Source: Cordilura impudica (lineage: Eukaryota > Arthropoda > Insecta > Diptera > Scathophagidae). From it: a stretch of 64,000 nucleotides of DNA. Below, piece after piece: positions 9,938-21,097 of this stretch. The notes below the pieces were generated by a model, which worked only from the letters and a program-made list of their open reading frames with translations, did not search any database and was not told the DNA's origin. The DNA lies in NCBI GenBank assembly GCA_963682025.1, contig OY821519.1, forward strand, positions 167,026,479 through 167,090,478. The letters are read 5' to 3'. Both the position numbers and the translations under genes were made by a program. Within the stretch, counting starts at the first letter, position 1. Every line of letters begins with the position of its first letter.

Positions 9938-12832
9938 TTAATTCAGTTGATTTAATGCATTTAAGTGTAATATAATATCTCTTCTCACAATATCCAAACT
10001 TTTATTAAAATCAATAAACTGATACAGCATATTAAACTCATCACAAATTCTACGTAGTGGATTAAAATTAGCATAGTTTGTACAATAATATTTGATAGTT
10101 AGAAAGTTATAATTTCTTGACGATCGAAAAGGAATATTTATATTTATTTTGTTGATAAGAAATTCAGATTTAAGACTACCATTTAACAGTTTTAACAGGA
10201 AAGTAACATTTAGCATATGTCTGCGACTTTTCAATGTAGGAAGCTTAATTAGACCCAGACGATTTTCATAAGATGGCAACCTCATATTAGGATCCCAGCC
10301 CAAACCACGAAGACAAAATAACAAAAATTGTTTTTGAACTGATTCAATTTTATTCGAATGTATATGATATTGCGGATCCCAGACTACAGACCCATATTCG
10401 AGTATTGGTCTCACCAAGGTAGTAAACAATTGTTTTGTCGTATACGGATCCGAAAACTCTTTAGCCCACCGTTTAATGAATCCAAGTACACCAGTAGCTT
10501 TATTTATTGTTAGCGAAATATGACTTCTAAAGTCTAATTTTTTATCCAGAAGTACGCCAAGGTCGTTGAATGAATCCACTAAATCAAACACAGCATTATT
10601 CATGATATACCGACCATTAATTGGAATTGATCTTGTAAAAATCATATATTTGCATTTTTTGACATTTAGGTCCATTAGATTCATATTACACCAAGTAGTT
10701 AAACGATCAATATCATTCTGTAAAAGTGATTGTTGATCAAGATTGTTGAGGGTAAAAATTAACTTTACATCGTCTGCATACATTAATGTAGTTGAGTGTT
10801 TCATTACAGAAGGAAGATCATTTATAAATAGCGTAAATAAAAGAGGTCCCAAGTGACTACCTTGAGGTACACCAGATAATACTTTTATGTTGTTGGAATA
10901 CGAGTTACGAAACTTAATACATTGTGTTCTGTCTTTTAAATATGATCCAATCCATTTTATCAGCAATATACCAAAGCCCATACGGTCAAGCTTAAACAAC
11001 AATAGATCATGATTTACTTTATCGAATGCCTTGCTAAAATCATTATAAATAACATCTGTTTGTTTCGTATTAATAAAACCATCATTTACCAAAGTTGTAA
11101 GCTCCAAAAGATTTGTTATTGTAGAGCGTGATTTGCAGAATCCATGTTGCGTTGGAGATATGATAGAGGACACATGATGTGACAACGTGTCATATATAAG
11201 TTTTTCAAATAGTTTTGGAATAGCACTTAATTTAGCAATACCTCTATAATTCGAAATACCAGCTTTAGATCCAGACTTAAAGAAGGGAATAATAAATGAT
11301 TCTTTCCAAATGGGAGGAAAGTAACCCAATTTAAGGGATATGTTAAACATATAAGTCAAAGGAATATACAATAAATGTGCGCAGCGCTTTAAAATGCAAC
11401 TAGGAACACCGTCAGGACCAGCAGCATACGACAATTTTAATTTTGTCAGGGCATTCAGAACTGTATGTTGATTGATGGATGGTATATTAATAATTGAAGA
11501 TTCCGATATTATGTATGGATACAGATTATTAAATACTGTCGAAGAATAAGTTGATGCAAAAAAGTCTGCAAACATATTACTTATGGAGTTATCATCTGAA
11601 GATTCTAAATCACCGTACTTTATAACCGAAGGAAAGTCCGCAGTACGTCTTTTAGAATTAATAAATTTATAAAATGATTTTGGATTATTTTTTAGATTAT
11701 TCCTTACTTTAATTAAATAGTTATTATAGGCCAATTGATTAGCAATAATAAATTCCGATCTTGATAACGAGTATTTCATATAGTCTATCAATGTTCCATA
11801 TTTTCTATAATTTTTGTACATTTTGTTTTTCTTATTTTTAAGTTGAGATAGATGTTTTGTATTCCAAGGAGGACCATTCGATTTAGGAGGTAACATTTTA
11901 GGTACAGATGCCGAGAAACATTCAAAGAGGTGATGATAAAATGTATGCAAACACAAGTCCAAGTTATCATTGCAACGAGATAACACATTTATCCAGTCAA
12001 TTTGGAATAGATGGAGTTGTAAATCTTGGTAATTAGTTTTATTAAAGCAAAAGATTTTATCGCTGTGAGTTAACTTCTTTTTATGAAGAGGATAGGAACA
12101 AAAGCAAGATATCTCAAGTGTTGGATGGTATATATCTTCCGGATTAGAAATAGGGCTATGCCGCAATATTGAAAAGTCATTAGGTTCATTAACGAAAATA
12201 AGGTCCAACAGTCTACCAAATGCATTTGTGACGGAGTTGACTTGGAAAAGACTATTTTCCAATAAACCATGAATAAATGCAGCTGAAGAATCGGAATAAT
12301 GAGATGGAACTAAATAATTGGTATCAGGATCAGCTTTCCAGGATGTAGACGGCATGTTAAAATCTCCAATTAACATTAATAAATCAGATGGTTTTATATA
12401 ATTTTGGATTAAATCAACAGCTTTCAGATGATCCTCATAAACAGAAAGCGGAGAGTTAGGCGGAATGTATGAGCAAATAATGTATATGGACCTGTTATTA
12501 ATTTTAGCTAAAACACATATAATCTCAATATGTAAAAAATCGTTTAAGATAATTTCTTCAGACGAAAATTCGTTTAGTATAGCAACCAATACGCCGCCAC
12601 CAGACTTTTTTATTACATTATTACAGTGATTATTATTTTTATCAGATTCAATTCTTTCACAACTTTCTCTATCTTTTCTGAAAATTTGATATTTAGGGCA
12701 AAAAATCTCAGAGTTATTAACTTTTTTACTGAGCCAGGTCTCCGTAAATATAATAATATGATTATTGAAGCCAAAGCTATTACAATAAATTGACGAAAGT
12801 TTTGAATTCATACCTCTAACGTTTTGATACAA
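9938..12832 (-). CDS. LINE ORF2: AP endonuclease and reverse transcriptase, uninterrupted
   Basis: An open frame of about 964 codons. The N-terminal apurinic endonuclease shows YQNVRGMN, TETWL, IGDFNMPS and a C-terminal SDH-like region. The reverse transcriptase (residues about 440-800) shows AAGPDGVP, NYRGIAKLSAIPKLFEKLI, SKAFDKVNH, SGVPQGSHLGPLLF and the YADD catalytic motif, then RPILEYGSVVWDP. It would nick the target and copy its own RNA. No stop interrupts it, so the insertion is fairly young. There is no ATG before the endonuclease motif: the frame opens after a TGA near 12855, overlaps the ORF1 stop, and its first ATG is codon 9, inside YQNVRGMN. Translation must begin by reinitiation, frameshifting or a non-AUG codon. 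Confidence 0.87.
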   Translation of the reverse strand: MYQNVRGMNSKLSSIYCNSFGFNNHIIIFTETWLSKKVNNSEIFCPKYQIFRKDRESCERIESDKNNNHCNNVIKKSGGGVLVAILNEFSSEEIILNDFLHIEIICVLAKINNRSIYIICSYIPPNSPLSVYEDHLKAVDLIQNYIKPSDLLMLIGDFNMPSTSWKADPDTNYLVPSHYSDSSAAFIHGLLENSLFQVNSVTNAFGRLLDLIFVNEPNDFSILRHSPISNPEDIYHPTLEISCFCSYPLHKKKLTHSDKIFCFNKTNYQDLQLHLFQIDWINVLSRCNDNLDLCLHTFYHHLFECFSASVPKMLPPKSNGPPWNTKHLSQLKNKKNKMYKNYRKYGTLIDYMKYSLSRSEFIIANQLAYNNYLIKVRNNLKNNPKSFYKFINSKRRTADFPSVIKYGDLESSDDNSISNMFADFFASTYSSTVFNNLYPYIISESSIINIPSINQHTVLNALTKLKLSYAAGPDGVPSCILKRCAHLLYIPLTYMFNISLKLGYFPPIWKESFIIPFFKSGSKAGISNYRGIAKLSAIPKLFEKLIYDTLSHHVSSIISPTQHGFCKSRSTITNLLELTTLVNDGFINTKQTDVIYNDFSKAFDKVNHDLLLFKLDRMGFGILLIKWIGSYLKDRTQCIKFRNSYSNNIKVLSGVPQGSHLGPLLFTLFINDLPSVMKHSTTLMYADDVKLIFTLNNLDQQSLLQNDIDRLTTWCNMNLMDLNVKKCKYMIFTRSIPINGRYIMNNAVFDLVDSFNDLGVLLDKKLDFRSHISLTINKATGVLGFIKRWAKEFSDPYTTKQLFTTLVRPILEYGSVVWDPQYHIHSNKIESVQKQFLLFCLRGLGWDPNMRLPSYENRLGLIKLPTLKSRRHMLNVTFLLKLLNGSLKSEFLINKININIPFRSSRNYNFLTIKYYCTNYANFNPLRRICDEFNMLYQFIDFNKSLDIVRRDIILHLNALNQLN

Positions 12833-12840
12833 GATGTATA

Positions 12841-13211
12841 TTAGTTTTTTGGATTTTGATCAGCGGATTTGGGAAGCCGAGCATTATCTTCTTCTCTATA
12901 TATAAATTCACGTATTAATGCGTTTTTAGGCCAAAAACTGGCATCTACGATTTGTTCAAATAGGTATTCAGGAACAATTATTTTAAATGATGCTCTATTT
13001 CTGGAATTCATTTTGTAAACACTAATATCCTCAGGTATACAGTTTTTAATTTTAGAGATCACATAAAATTTCATCTCATCAGCTTTCGTATCATGTGCGA
13101 AACGTATAGCAAATATAGTTTTCTTCGGAGGAATTGTTCGCAACCTAGGAGTGGGTATTGATTCAATACCAGTTGTAGGCACTATATTATTTACTTTAAT
13201 ACGATTTTTTA
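12841..13211 (-). pseudogene. LINE ORF1 C-terminal fragment
   Basis: About 120 codons of ORF1 remain, 5'-truncated with the element. The visible segment (IFAIRFAHDTKADEMKFYV, then SRNRASFKIIVPE and WPKNALIREF) resembles the C-terminal domain of LINE ORF1 proteins that ride with this type of ORF2. It ends in TAA at 12841-12843, overlapping the ORF2 frame in a different phase. Function in the element is presumably RNA binding. Confidence 0.7.
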
Positions 13212-13290
13212 TTTATATATTATCTTTTGGTTTTTTTGTTTGAAGGTTAGCGCGTATTGTATAGGGAAAACTAAGATTCATTTTTTTCCA

Positions 13291-15192
13291 ATGGTTTTAA
13301 CCCGTCAAAATAGTAAGTTTTTGGCACACGTCGCAACCAGCAACACTATGTCGACAACGGTGGCAGGTATGACTCAGGGCACCGATATTATTGCTTCGAG
13401 GGCAAATCCCCCAGCAACTACTACAACGACAAATTCAACGGTTGATGTAGCTACAACGAGTGCTATTCCGAACGGTGTTCAGCAACCCGTGCACGAGTTA
13501 TCGTTTAGCTCTCGTGAACTAAACGACACGATAGTCTCACCCGAGTACAGCAGCATAACAGCCCAAAATGTCCGACGTGAGTTTCGTGAGGGGGTTGCAT
13601 ATATTCAGTCTCAGGTAAACCCGGCCAGGAACAATATTGAGGAAATTGTGAATGCGTCGATTGGGTTAGCTCAAACACAATTTATGAGAGACGTCGATGA
13701 ACGGATTAAACAGGCGATACTAGAGATTAAACTAGCTTTAAATATGCAGCCAGCCATTGAACCGGTGGGAAATCCTGTCACGATACAACCGAGCAGTTCG
13801 GTTCCGTCGGTATATAGCTTTTCAGCATTGGTCCCGGCTCAGCAGCAGCCTTTGACTCAACCACCGAACGATGCACCGGCAGCGGCGATCCCATTGCAAG
13901 GGTTACTACCAACACCACTGCCGTTAATGCCAGCTCCAGCTATTCGTACGGCCTATCATTAGTCCGCACCAGTCGAAGGTAGTCAAAACCACCAACAGAC
14001 ATTCCAACAACAACAAGCAAACCAACATCCATTTCAACAAATCTAAACCAACAGTCATCTCAACAACAGCAACCATTTCAGCAACAACAAGCAAAATGCA
14101 AATTCACATATCAAACAGCAAAATATGTTTCAGCACCGAACAAGTCAGCAACCATTTATACAACAAGACCAGTGTCAGCAACTTTCGCTAAATCAGTACC
14201 AACCAGTACAGTACCATTTACCGCAGCAACAAAAACCGCAGCAGGTTTTACAGCACGCGCGAAATCAGATACCGCAGCCACACCAACAATTTTATGGTAA
14301 TCCTCAACATCCAAATGGCTGTCCGCCAATGGAACACCATTACAATATGAATGCGGAAATACCAAATCGGAAATATAACTCTCCCGGTAGATCCCCACTT
14401 GCCAGCTGGGGCGTTAAGTTTGATGGAACGGGTAAGAGCTTGAATGTCCAAGAATTTATATTTCGAGTCGGCGAGCTCCGAAAAGATTACAATTGTTCGG
14501 ACAGAGAGGTCCTACGCGGTTTCCAGCATTTATTGGAGGGGCCAGCGCTAAATTGGTACTGGAACCACCGGCAATTTGTAAGTATCCGTAGTTGGGAGGA
14601 TCTGGAAGACGCTCTACTGAATCAGTATCGACAGTTTGAGAAAGAGTACGAGGTGCAAACAAAAATATTGAACCGACGCCAACTACCACAAGAGTCGTTT
14701 GAGGATTTCTACAATGCGGTCATAAAATTGCGAAATCAGCAAGATACTCCGTACGATGAGGGGCAGTTGGTCGAAATAATGAGATGTAATCTAAAACCGT
14801 CCTTGGCCCAAATGATGTTTCCAGTTAAACTAAGGAAGCTACCAGAATTCTGTCGCGAGGTAAAACGAGCCAAAAATCTGTTGGCAAGCCAACGGCAAAC
14901 GTATCAGCAGCGTCCGAACTTTCAACAACGGGTTAATGAAATCTGATATGAAGAGGAGGAAATGCCATTTGAAGAGCTAGAGGTGAATAGTCTTCGGTTG
15001 ACAAGTCAATATACCTGCTGGAATTGCAGAGTTGTCGGACATAGTTTTGTTGATTGTCCTTCGCCTGCACGCAGATTATTTTGCTTCAATTGTGGTAGAG
15101 ATAATGTGGTGACCCCGAAATGTCCTAAGTGCCAGGGAAACCGGTTACGGAACCCGCCTCAAACTGGGGAGGCGAAGTCCACCCAGACGTAG
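13291..15192 (+). pseudogene. gag: Osvaldo-like gag (capsid and zinc-knuckle nucleocapsid), frameshifted
   Basis: Starts at ATG 13291 (MVLTRQNSKFL). The first 220 codons are Thr/Pro/Ala-rich and end in a stop at 13960. A Gln-rich region with stops follows (about 13980-14330). The capsid-like part is at 14390-14900 (SWGVKFDGTGKSLNVQEF, then ALNWYWNH). A further shift at about 14946 leads to the nucleocapsid with two knuckles: CWNCRVVGHSFVDC and CFNCGRDN...CPKC. Gag would form the intracellular particle. The LINE lies between its leader and start, and the DNA transposon lies between gag and protease. Confidence 0.83.
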
Positions 15193-15330
15193 ACCCAGTT
15201 CTCAGTCAGTAAGTGGAACCTGTAGGTAAGAATGCCACCATTTTAACCAATAGTAATAGAATAAGTGCAGGTACCGTGGAAGAGCCAAAGCTACGTCAAC
15301 TTAAGCCTTTACATGTTAGAGTTAGGGAAT
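15193..15330 (+). pseudogene. pol: Osvaldo-like gag/pol junction, left of the DNA transposon
   Basis: Short coding remnant ending ...HVRVREYNE at the insertion point. Skipping the DNA transposon and one copy of its 8-bp duplication, the frame continues as AKARIFGSVSNRIRKARK at 19180, the N-terminal part of the protease. Confidence 0.6.
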
Positions 15331-15338
15331 ATAATGAG

Positions 15339-15838
15339 TAGGGCGGGTCGATTTAAAAATCGTCCATTGCTCAGTGAAAATCGTATTCTAGGGATCAAAA
15401 TAAGAAACTTTGCCGAAGGAACCATACCTCTAAAACGAATTCTGATGTCCCAGAATTTCGGTCAAACTTTTGGGTAGGGGCAAATTTTGAAAAATCCCAC
15501 TTTGACCCATTTAGAGTGCTCCAATCGAGACCAAATGTATGACCGACCCCCACTAACTTTGGAGGCCCGACCCACCCATGCCAGTGGCACATCCCCTGGA
15601 ACTCCCCTGGGGGGTTCCCCATACAAACATTTCAAAAAATCGCCAGTTTTGGCACTACATGAAAAATCAGCGAAATGCCTATGTGTTTTTCTTTATTTTT
15701 ATTTATTTATTTATAATAATATTTATTATTTATTTATAATAATATCTATTTTTTCTCTTAAGAAATTTATTTAGTCAGAACACATGTAAATGAAAAAATT
15801 AATTAAAGTTAGTTATAGAAAAGAAACTAAAAAAATTA
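15339..15838 (+). repeat. Left terminal inverted repeat of DNA transposon
   Basis: Complementary to 18697-19171. Clear shared blocks include CCATTGCTCAGTGAAAATCG, TTTTGGGTAGGGGCAAATTT and CGCCAGTTTTGGCACT. Its inner end reaches the stop of the transposase gene. An internal (ATTT)n-like stretch at 15690-15760 is not shared. Confidence 0.85.
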
Positions 15839-18078
15839 TTGTTTGAAGTCTTTTTTACTTTCAAGTCTGGGCAATTTCGCACGGCTCTCTAATGTGGTCA
15901 CCATAACAGCCTCTACATTTTCCGATATAACCCGTTTGGAAACGCTAGCTAGCAATTGAACATGTCGTTCCGTTCCTTGTATGTGTGATGGAATTTTTGG
16001 ATCATTAAACGGTGGATCATCTTGATTTAAATATTCTTTCAATGTATCGTACGGAATGCTTCGCGTGAATGGTGGTTCAAATACGTTATTTCTGTCATTC
16101 ATATTGATCATTTCCGTGTAACTTGTGCAATTAAAGTTTATATCTGGTTTTTTATAAGCTCTAAGTTGCGTTGGGTCGTCAACATCGGTTCGATAGCGTA
16201 GAATTTTCTTGATAGCACAGTCGCGCTTTTTTTTGCTATCATCAAACAACATTGATAACAAAATATTTTCCGAATGCGCATAATATGAATTATCTTTAAT
16301 TACTTGATTGACAATTTTGCGTAAACGAGGTTCTAGAAATCGTGACCAACCAATGAACTTGAAAAATAATGCACTGCCGTACACGACAGAGCTGTAATAC
16401 TTGATATTGAAGTACATTGGCACATAACATTTAATTATGAATTCAACCAGAATTCTTAAATTTGCATCTGGATTTTCCGTTGTCACATATAATCGTAATA
16501 ATCTAGCGGCCTTGGTGAGCCACCGAGAATGTACAATTTTCCTTGGTTTGATGTTAGCCAGATCCACCGAAACCATGCCGCTAGAAATTGCATGGGCCAT
16601 GTCGTATAAGTACTTCGAATCGGTGGAAAATTCAATCTTTTCTGGAGCAGGGGGCATATTTTGCAACTCAATTTTCTGGAAGCCGTCCACCACCTGAAAA
16701 TATATAATAAAATAATAATGGTTGACAATTATAATAAATGAGTGATAGCAATAACTTACCGGAAGAGTTTCACAAGTTTCGATTTGACGGCTCAGTTTTC
16801 CGGTTGCCGATCTCGGTCCAGTGCTGGTTGATTTATCCAAAGCTTCAAACAAATGCCGAAACGGAAGTTCGTTGAAGTGCAGAAGGCAAACGAACCAATG
16901 CAATGGTATTTTTAACAGCAATTCGAATCGTCGTATAATTCCACCGTGTGGGCCAGTGTTTGTTGGCTCACCGTCAGTGCATATTCCAATTAATGCATCC
17001 AGTGATATATTTTTATCGTTGAAAAAATCATTTAATTTGGTTGTTTTGTATTCAGCGGTTTCATGTTCCAGTCTTACGTAACCAATCAATTCAGAATTGG
17101 GTTCTCTCAAAATAACAAGATGAGGTTCTTTTACCATCCTATATGATACTTCTCATCAATTTTATCTATCGTTAAAGTATCATCTTTTCTGCCATCGAAT
17201 GAAAACGCTAACAAATTGGTATCATCTAACCGTTTGCGAAGCACTTGTCTGCATTTCTCTTTTTCTCTGCGAACTTTCGTTTTATCCATGATGAGAGGTT
17301 TCCCATGCTTATCTTTAATTTTAAAATCTTGAAAAAGAGCGGTTCCCAATGCTGATGCTACTCTATCAGGCACAATAAATCTGTCACATACCAAGGCAAA
17401 GTTAAAACAATCGTATCTCTCTGTGTATTGTGAACTTGTGTTTCTATCCATATCTTCTTGAGCCGGTGGCGGTGCGTATGTTGAATCATCGGGATCTTGG
17501 TATGTTGGCATTGATGACATACACGTTGCTCCTTGCTCTTCAATTTCCATCACAAATGCATCCATTGTTAGTCTTCTTTGATTATGTTGATCGTGCATAA
17601 ACTCTTTGAGGCGTTCGGGAACCAAGCCGCATGCACATGGAGCTGCCTTCAAATCGCATTTACATGTTCCAATGTAAAAAATTGTTTCCAGAGATTTTAC
17701 ATACTCTGTAAATTGTTGGGTTTTGTTTCTTCTCTTGATTTGGTTTTGATATTTGTCAAGCAATCTATTCAATTTATTACATACACTTTTTTTCAGCATT
17801 ATTTCCATACCAAGTTTTTCCCAAAGTCGAATCAACTTATCTTATACTTGAATAGTGAATGATTTATAGGAAAACTTTTTTTGTTCTGTTTTAGCACGTT
17901 AGCTTAAGTAAAAATAATATCTCAAGATATCCAGATGGGTTGGTAAATTAAGATCAGTCAAATCAGTAGACACACCAAAAACAGTAACATCATGCTTGGG
18001 TATATGACTCATTGGGTTTTCGATAGTTGTTGATGTTGTTGTTGCTTCATCTTGCGGTATAGAGGATGGTGGATTCAT
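15836..18078 (-). pseudogene. Transposase-like protein with RNase H-type fold, C-x2-H subgroup (hAT-related or unclassified)
   Basis: ATG at 18078, stop at 15836; about 740 codons span. Readable blocks: a hydrophilic N-terminal part; AFSFDGRKDD (candidate first Asp, about 17190); GICTDGEPTNTG (second Asp, about 16970); FVCLLHFNELPFRHL with a C-x2-H motif (about 16880); HSRWLTKAARLLRLYV (about 16520), comparable to the RW motif of hAT transposases. An in-frame 66-nt intron at 16694-16759 has consensus GTAAGT...CAG. Lesions are two in-frame stops near 17920 and 17840 and one frameshift near 17135. Similar unnamed proteins are common in arthropods as I recall; I cannot name the family. Confidence 0.7.
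16694..16759 (-). other. Predicted 66-nt intron in transposase gene
   Basis: Minus-strand GTAAGTTATT at the 5' end and TTATATATTTTCAG at the 3' end; 66 nt is a multiple of three. Removal joins CETLP to VVDGFQKIEL, whereas the intron itself encodes a hydrophobic run unlike its surroundings. Confidence 0.65.
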
Positions 18079-18179
18079 TGTAAACTTTTTGATTTGAAAT
18101 GGTCACTTCACTTATTATTTTTTTAAATATTTTTTTATCTGAAATTAGCACTTCACACATTGAGTTCTTCACAACGACT

Positions 18180-18696
18180 TAATGCATTCACAAAAACTGT
18201 TGCGTTATATATGGTCTACGAGACGAGGTAATAAGAATGAAATGGTCATTTCAATTCTACCTGCTGTGTCTTGTGGTGGCTTAAAAACCCACACAAGCAA
18301 TTTTACGACCTGCAATTGTGTCACAGTGATACGTTCACTTTTTAAAAGGGTTGCGGTGCATTACAGTGATACCTTAATTGTTAAAATGGTTGCAAAAAAC
18401 GCGCATTTCTTAAGAAGGTGCCATAAAAAACCCATAAAAAGGGTTGTAAAAACAACCTTCATTTCTTAAGTAGGTGCTATAAAAAAACTACACAAGTAAA
18501 TTTACGACATGCAGCTGTGTCTTGTGGTGGCTTAAAAAACCCACACAAGCAATTTTACGACCTGCAATTGTGTCACAGTGATACGTTCATTTTTTAAAAG
18601 GGTTGAATAAAAAACACACACAACAAAGTTTACGACATGCAAATGCATCACAGTGATGCCTTGGTTTTAAAAGGGTTGTAAAAAACGCTGATTTCT
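18180..18696. repeat. Subterminal repeats of the DNA transposon
   Basis: Between the gene and the right inverted repeat, near-identical segments recur at about 18265-18350 and 18515-18605 (GTCTTGTGGTGGCTTAAAAA, then TTTTACGACCTGCAATTG, then GTCACAGTGATACGTTCA). Related shorter forms are at about 18355-18500 and 18630-18690. Such subterminal repeats can be transposase-binding sites. Confidence 0.65.
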
Positions 18697-19171
18697 AATA
18701 AATTTTTTTAATTTCTTTTCTATTACTAAGTTAAATTCATTTTTTCATTTACATATGTTCAGACTAAATAAATTTCTAAAGAGAAAAATAAACTCCAAAA
18801 ATAAAAAAACATAGGCATTTCGCTGATTTTTTCATGTAAAGTGCCAAAACTGGCGATTTTTTGAAATGTTTAAATGGGGAACCCCACAGGGGAGTTCCAG
18901 GGGGTGTGCCACTGGCATGGGTGGGTTGGGCCTCCAAAGTTAGTGGGGTCGGTCATACATTTGGACTCGATTGGAGGAGCACTCTAAATGGGTCAAAGTG
19001 GGATTTTTCAAAATTTGCCCCTACCCAAAAGTTCGACCCAAATTCTGGGACATCAGAATTCGTTTTAGAGGTATGGTTCCTTCATCAAAGTTTCTTATTT
19101 TTATCCCTAGAATACGATTTTCACTGAGCAATGGGCGATTTTTTTGCCTCCCCACAAATCGACCCGGCCTA
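18697..19171 (-). repeat. Right terminal inverted repeat of DNA transposon
   Basis: Inverse complement of 15339-15838 with substitutions and small indels. The outermost bases differ from the left end by one position in the first 16, plus an extra segment of about 15 bp (GTGGGGAGGCAAAA) near the end. Confidence 0.85.
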
Positions 19172-19179
19172 ATAATGAG

Positions 19180-21097
19180 GCAAAGGCTAGGATTTTTGGG
19201 AGTGTCTCAAACAGGATAAGAAAAGCGAGGAAAAGATATAAGAAGAGAAGGAGGATAAGAAATGAGATTTCGGAGGCAATTCTTTATGAAGGAGATGATT
19301 CCAGGTTTTATACAAAACTGACGATAAACGGGTGCGAAATCATAGGTCTGTTAGACAGTGGTGCGACGGTAACTTGTCTAGGTAAAGGTTGTGTGGAGTT
19401 CATACAGAAAGCCGGCTTAGACATACATAATTTTGTGTCGAATATTAAAACGGCGGACGGCAGTGCGCATAGTATTGTAGGTCGAGTTCGAGCGAACGTA
19501 TCGTTTAACAAGGTGTCGCATGTGATCACTTTTTATTTAGTGCCTACTCTAAGCCGTGAATTGTTTTTGGGAGTCGATTTTATGAAGGTTTTTAAATTAT
19601 TTGCCAACATCGAATGTTTAACGACAAATGGTATTAGTATCTGTGAAGAGACAGAAAATCCCGTAGATATCAAAGCTCATAATCTTTCTTCACAGCAACG
19701 GCAGCAGCTGGACATGGTGGTCACACAATTTCCATGCTTTGCAAAAAAAGGTTTAGGTAAAACCAGTTTGGAAGAGCATACAATTGATACACGGGATGCA
19801 ACTCCAGTAAAAGATCGTTTCTATCCGGTCTCCCGGCTGTGCAGAAGTTAATGTATGCAGAGCTTGATAGGATGCTTGCCCTAGGCGTTATTGAGTTAAG
19901 CGAGAGTCCGTGGAGTCATCCGGTGACTTTAGTTCGAAAGGGCGATAAGAATCGGCTTTGTCTGGATGCTCGAAAGCTCAATACGCTGACCGTCAAGGAC
20001 GCCTATCCTTTGCCGCACATTGAAGGTTTGCTCAGTCGTTTGGGAGATACGTTTTATATTTCTAGCGTAGATCTCAAGGACGCATTTTGGCAAATACCAC
20101 TAGATAGGTCTAGCAGGGAGAAAACTGCATTCACGGTGCCAGGAAGACCACTTTACCATTTCACGGTCATTCCGTTTGGGTTGTGTAATGCGGCCCAAAG
20201 GTTATGCCGTTTGATGGATAAAATGATCCCCTCAGCGCTTCGTGATAGAGTTTTCGTCTATCTAGACGATCTTTTGGTAGTCTCGTCTGATTTTGATACT
20301 CATCTGGAGTTGTTGACCCGGGTATCTGATTGTTTAACGAAGGTGTGTCTGAACATCAATGTTGCAAAATCCAAATTTTGTTTTAAAAAGCTGAGATATC
20401 TGGGATATATTGTGGGTGGCGGCAAATTGAAACCCGATCCGGCTAAGGTGGAAACCATTACACGGTTTTCATATCCGAAAACACCCAAACAAGTTCGAAG
20501 TTTCATGGGAGCAACCGGGTTTATACCGGATTATGCCACGATTGCAGCGCCGATTTTTGAAACTTTGAAAAAGGGAAACAGTTCACGTTTTCGGATGAAG
20601 CCAAAACTGCTTTTGATCGCCCCAAAAACGCTCTGGTGACGAGTCCCGTTCTTAATCACCCTGACTTCTCCAAACATTTCTACGTTTAGTGCGATGCGTC
20701 AGATTTAGGCATTGGTGCGGTTCTTTTTCAGAAAGATGATTCTGACGAAGAACATCCAATAGCATATTTTTCACATAAATTGACGTCGGCGCAGAAAAAT
20801 TATTCTGTTACTGAACGGGAATGTTTGGCCGTGGTCATGGCGATTAAGAAATTTAGGCCCTATATAGAGTTAATGTCCTTTTCTGTAATAACAGACCATA
20901 GCAGCCTCAAGTGGCTGATGTCTTATAAGGACCATAGCGGGCGTTTGGCTAGATGGAGTCTTCATCTGCAATCATATACTTTTTCTATCGAGCATAGGCA
21001 GGGAAAACAAAATGTTGTACCCGATACCCTTTCGCGTTACGAAATGGAGGAGATTTCCACCGAGGTCAGTAAATTGATTGATTTAGATTCCGAATAG
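19180..21097 (+). pseudogene. pol: Osvaldo-like pol: protease, reverse transcriptase, RNase H (broken)
   Basis: The protease has LLDSGATVTCLG (about 19348-19383). The reverse transcriptase follows after a frameshift at about 19832 (a missing C): LCLDARKLN, VDLKDAFWQIPLD, VPGRPLYHFTVIPFGLCNA and the YLDD catalytic motif (about 20257-20270), then LGYIVGGGKLKPD. A further shift near 20630 and an in-frame TAG near 20686 precede RNase H (CDASDLGIG, then SVTERECLAVVMAI and VITDHSSLKWL) ending in DTLSRYE. It would mature Gag and copy the RNA into DNA; with three or more lesions this copy is dead. Confidence 0.85.

Larger units (their letters stand above)
9787..13223 (-). mobile_element. 5'-truncated LINE of CR1/L2-like type with long ORF2
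   Basis: Minus-strand non-LTR retrotransposon: the end of ORF1, a complete-looking ORF2, a short 3' UTR, an A run of about 25 (T run at 9800-9825) and a GATAA repeat tail. It is flanked by an imperfect duplication, CTTTTTGGTTT (9776-9786) and CTTTTGGTTT (13224-13233). It inserted into the leader of the Osvaldo-like element. The clade assignment (CR1/L2/Kiri-like rather than Jockey proper) is by overall look of ORF2 and is uncertain. Confidence 0.82.
15339..19171 (-). mobile_element. DNA transposon with terminal inverted repeats of about 0.5 kb and 8-bp target duplication
   Basis: The element is 3833 bp long, bounded by the perfect 8-bp duplication ataatgag (15331-15338 and 19172-19179). Ends begin TAGGGCGGGTCGATTT and TAGGCCGGGTCGATTT. 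The inverted repeats are recognisable over about 475-500 bp each. Inside is one transposase-like gene on the minus strand. The 8-bp duplication and TAGGG ends suit hAT-related transposons, but inverted repeats this long do not; the superfamily is left open. Confidence 0.88.

Noticed and set aside
18182..18469. 95-codon frame in the subterminal region of the DNA transposon
   Set aside because: It runs through direct repeats, and no similarity or start signal supports it.
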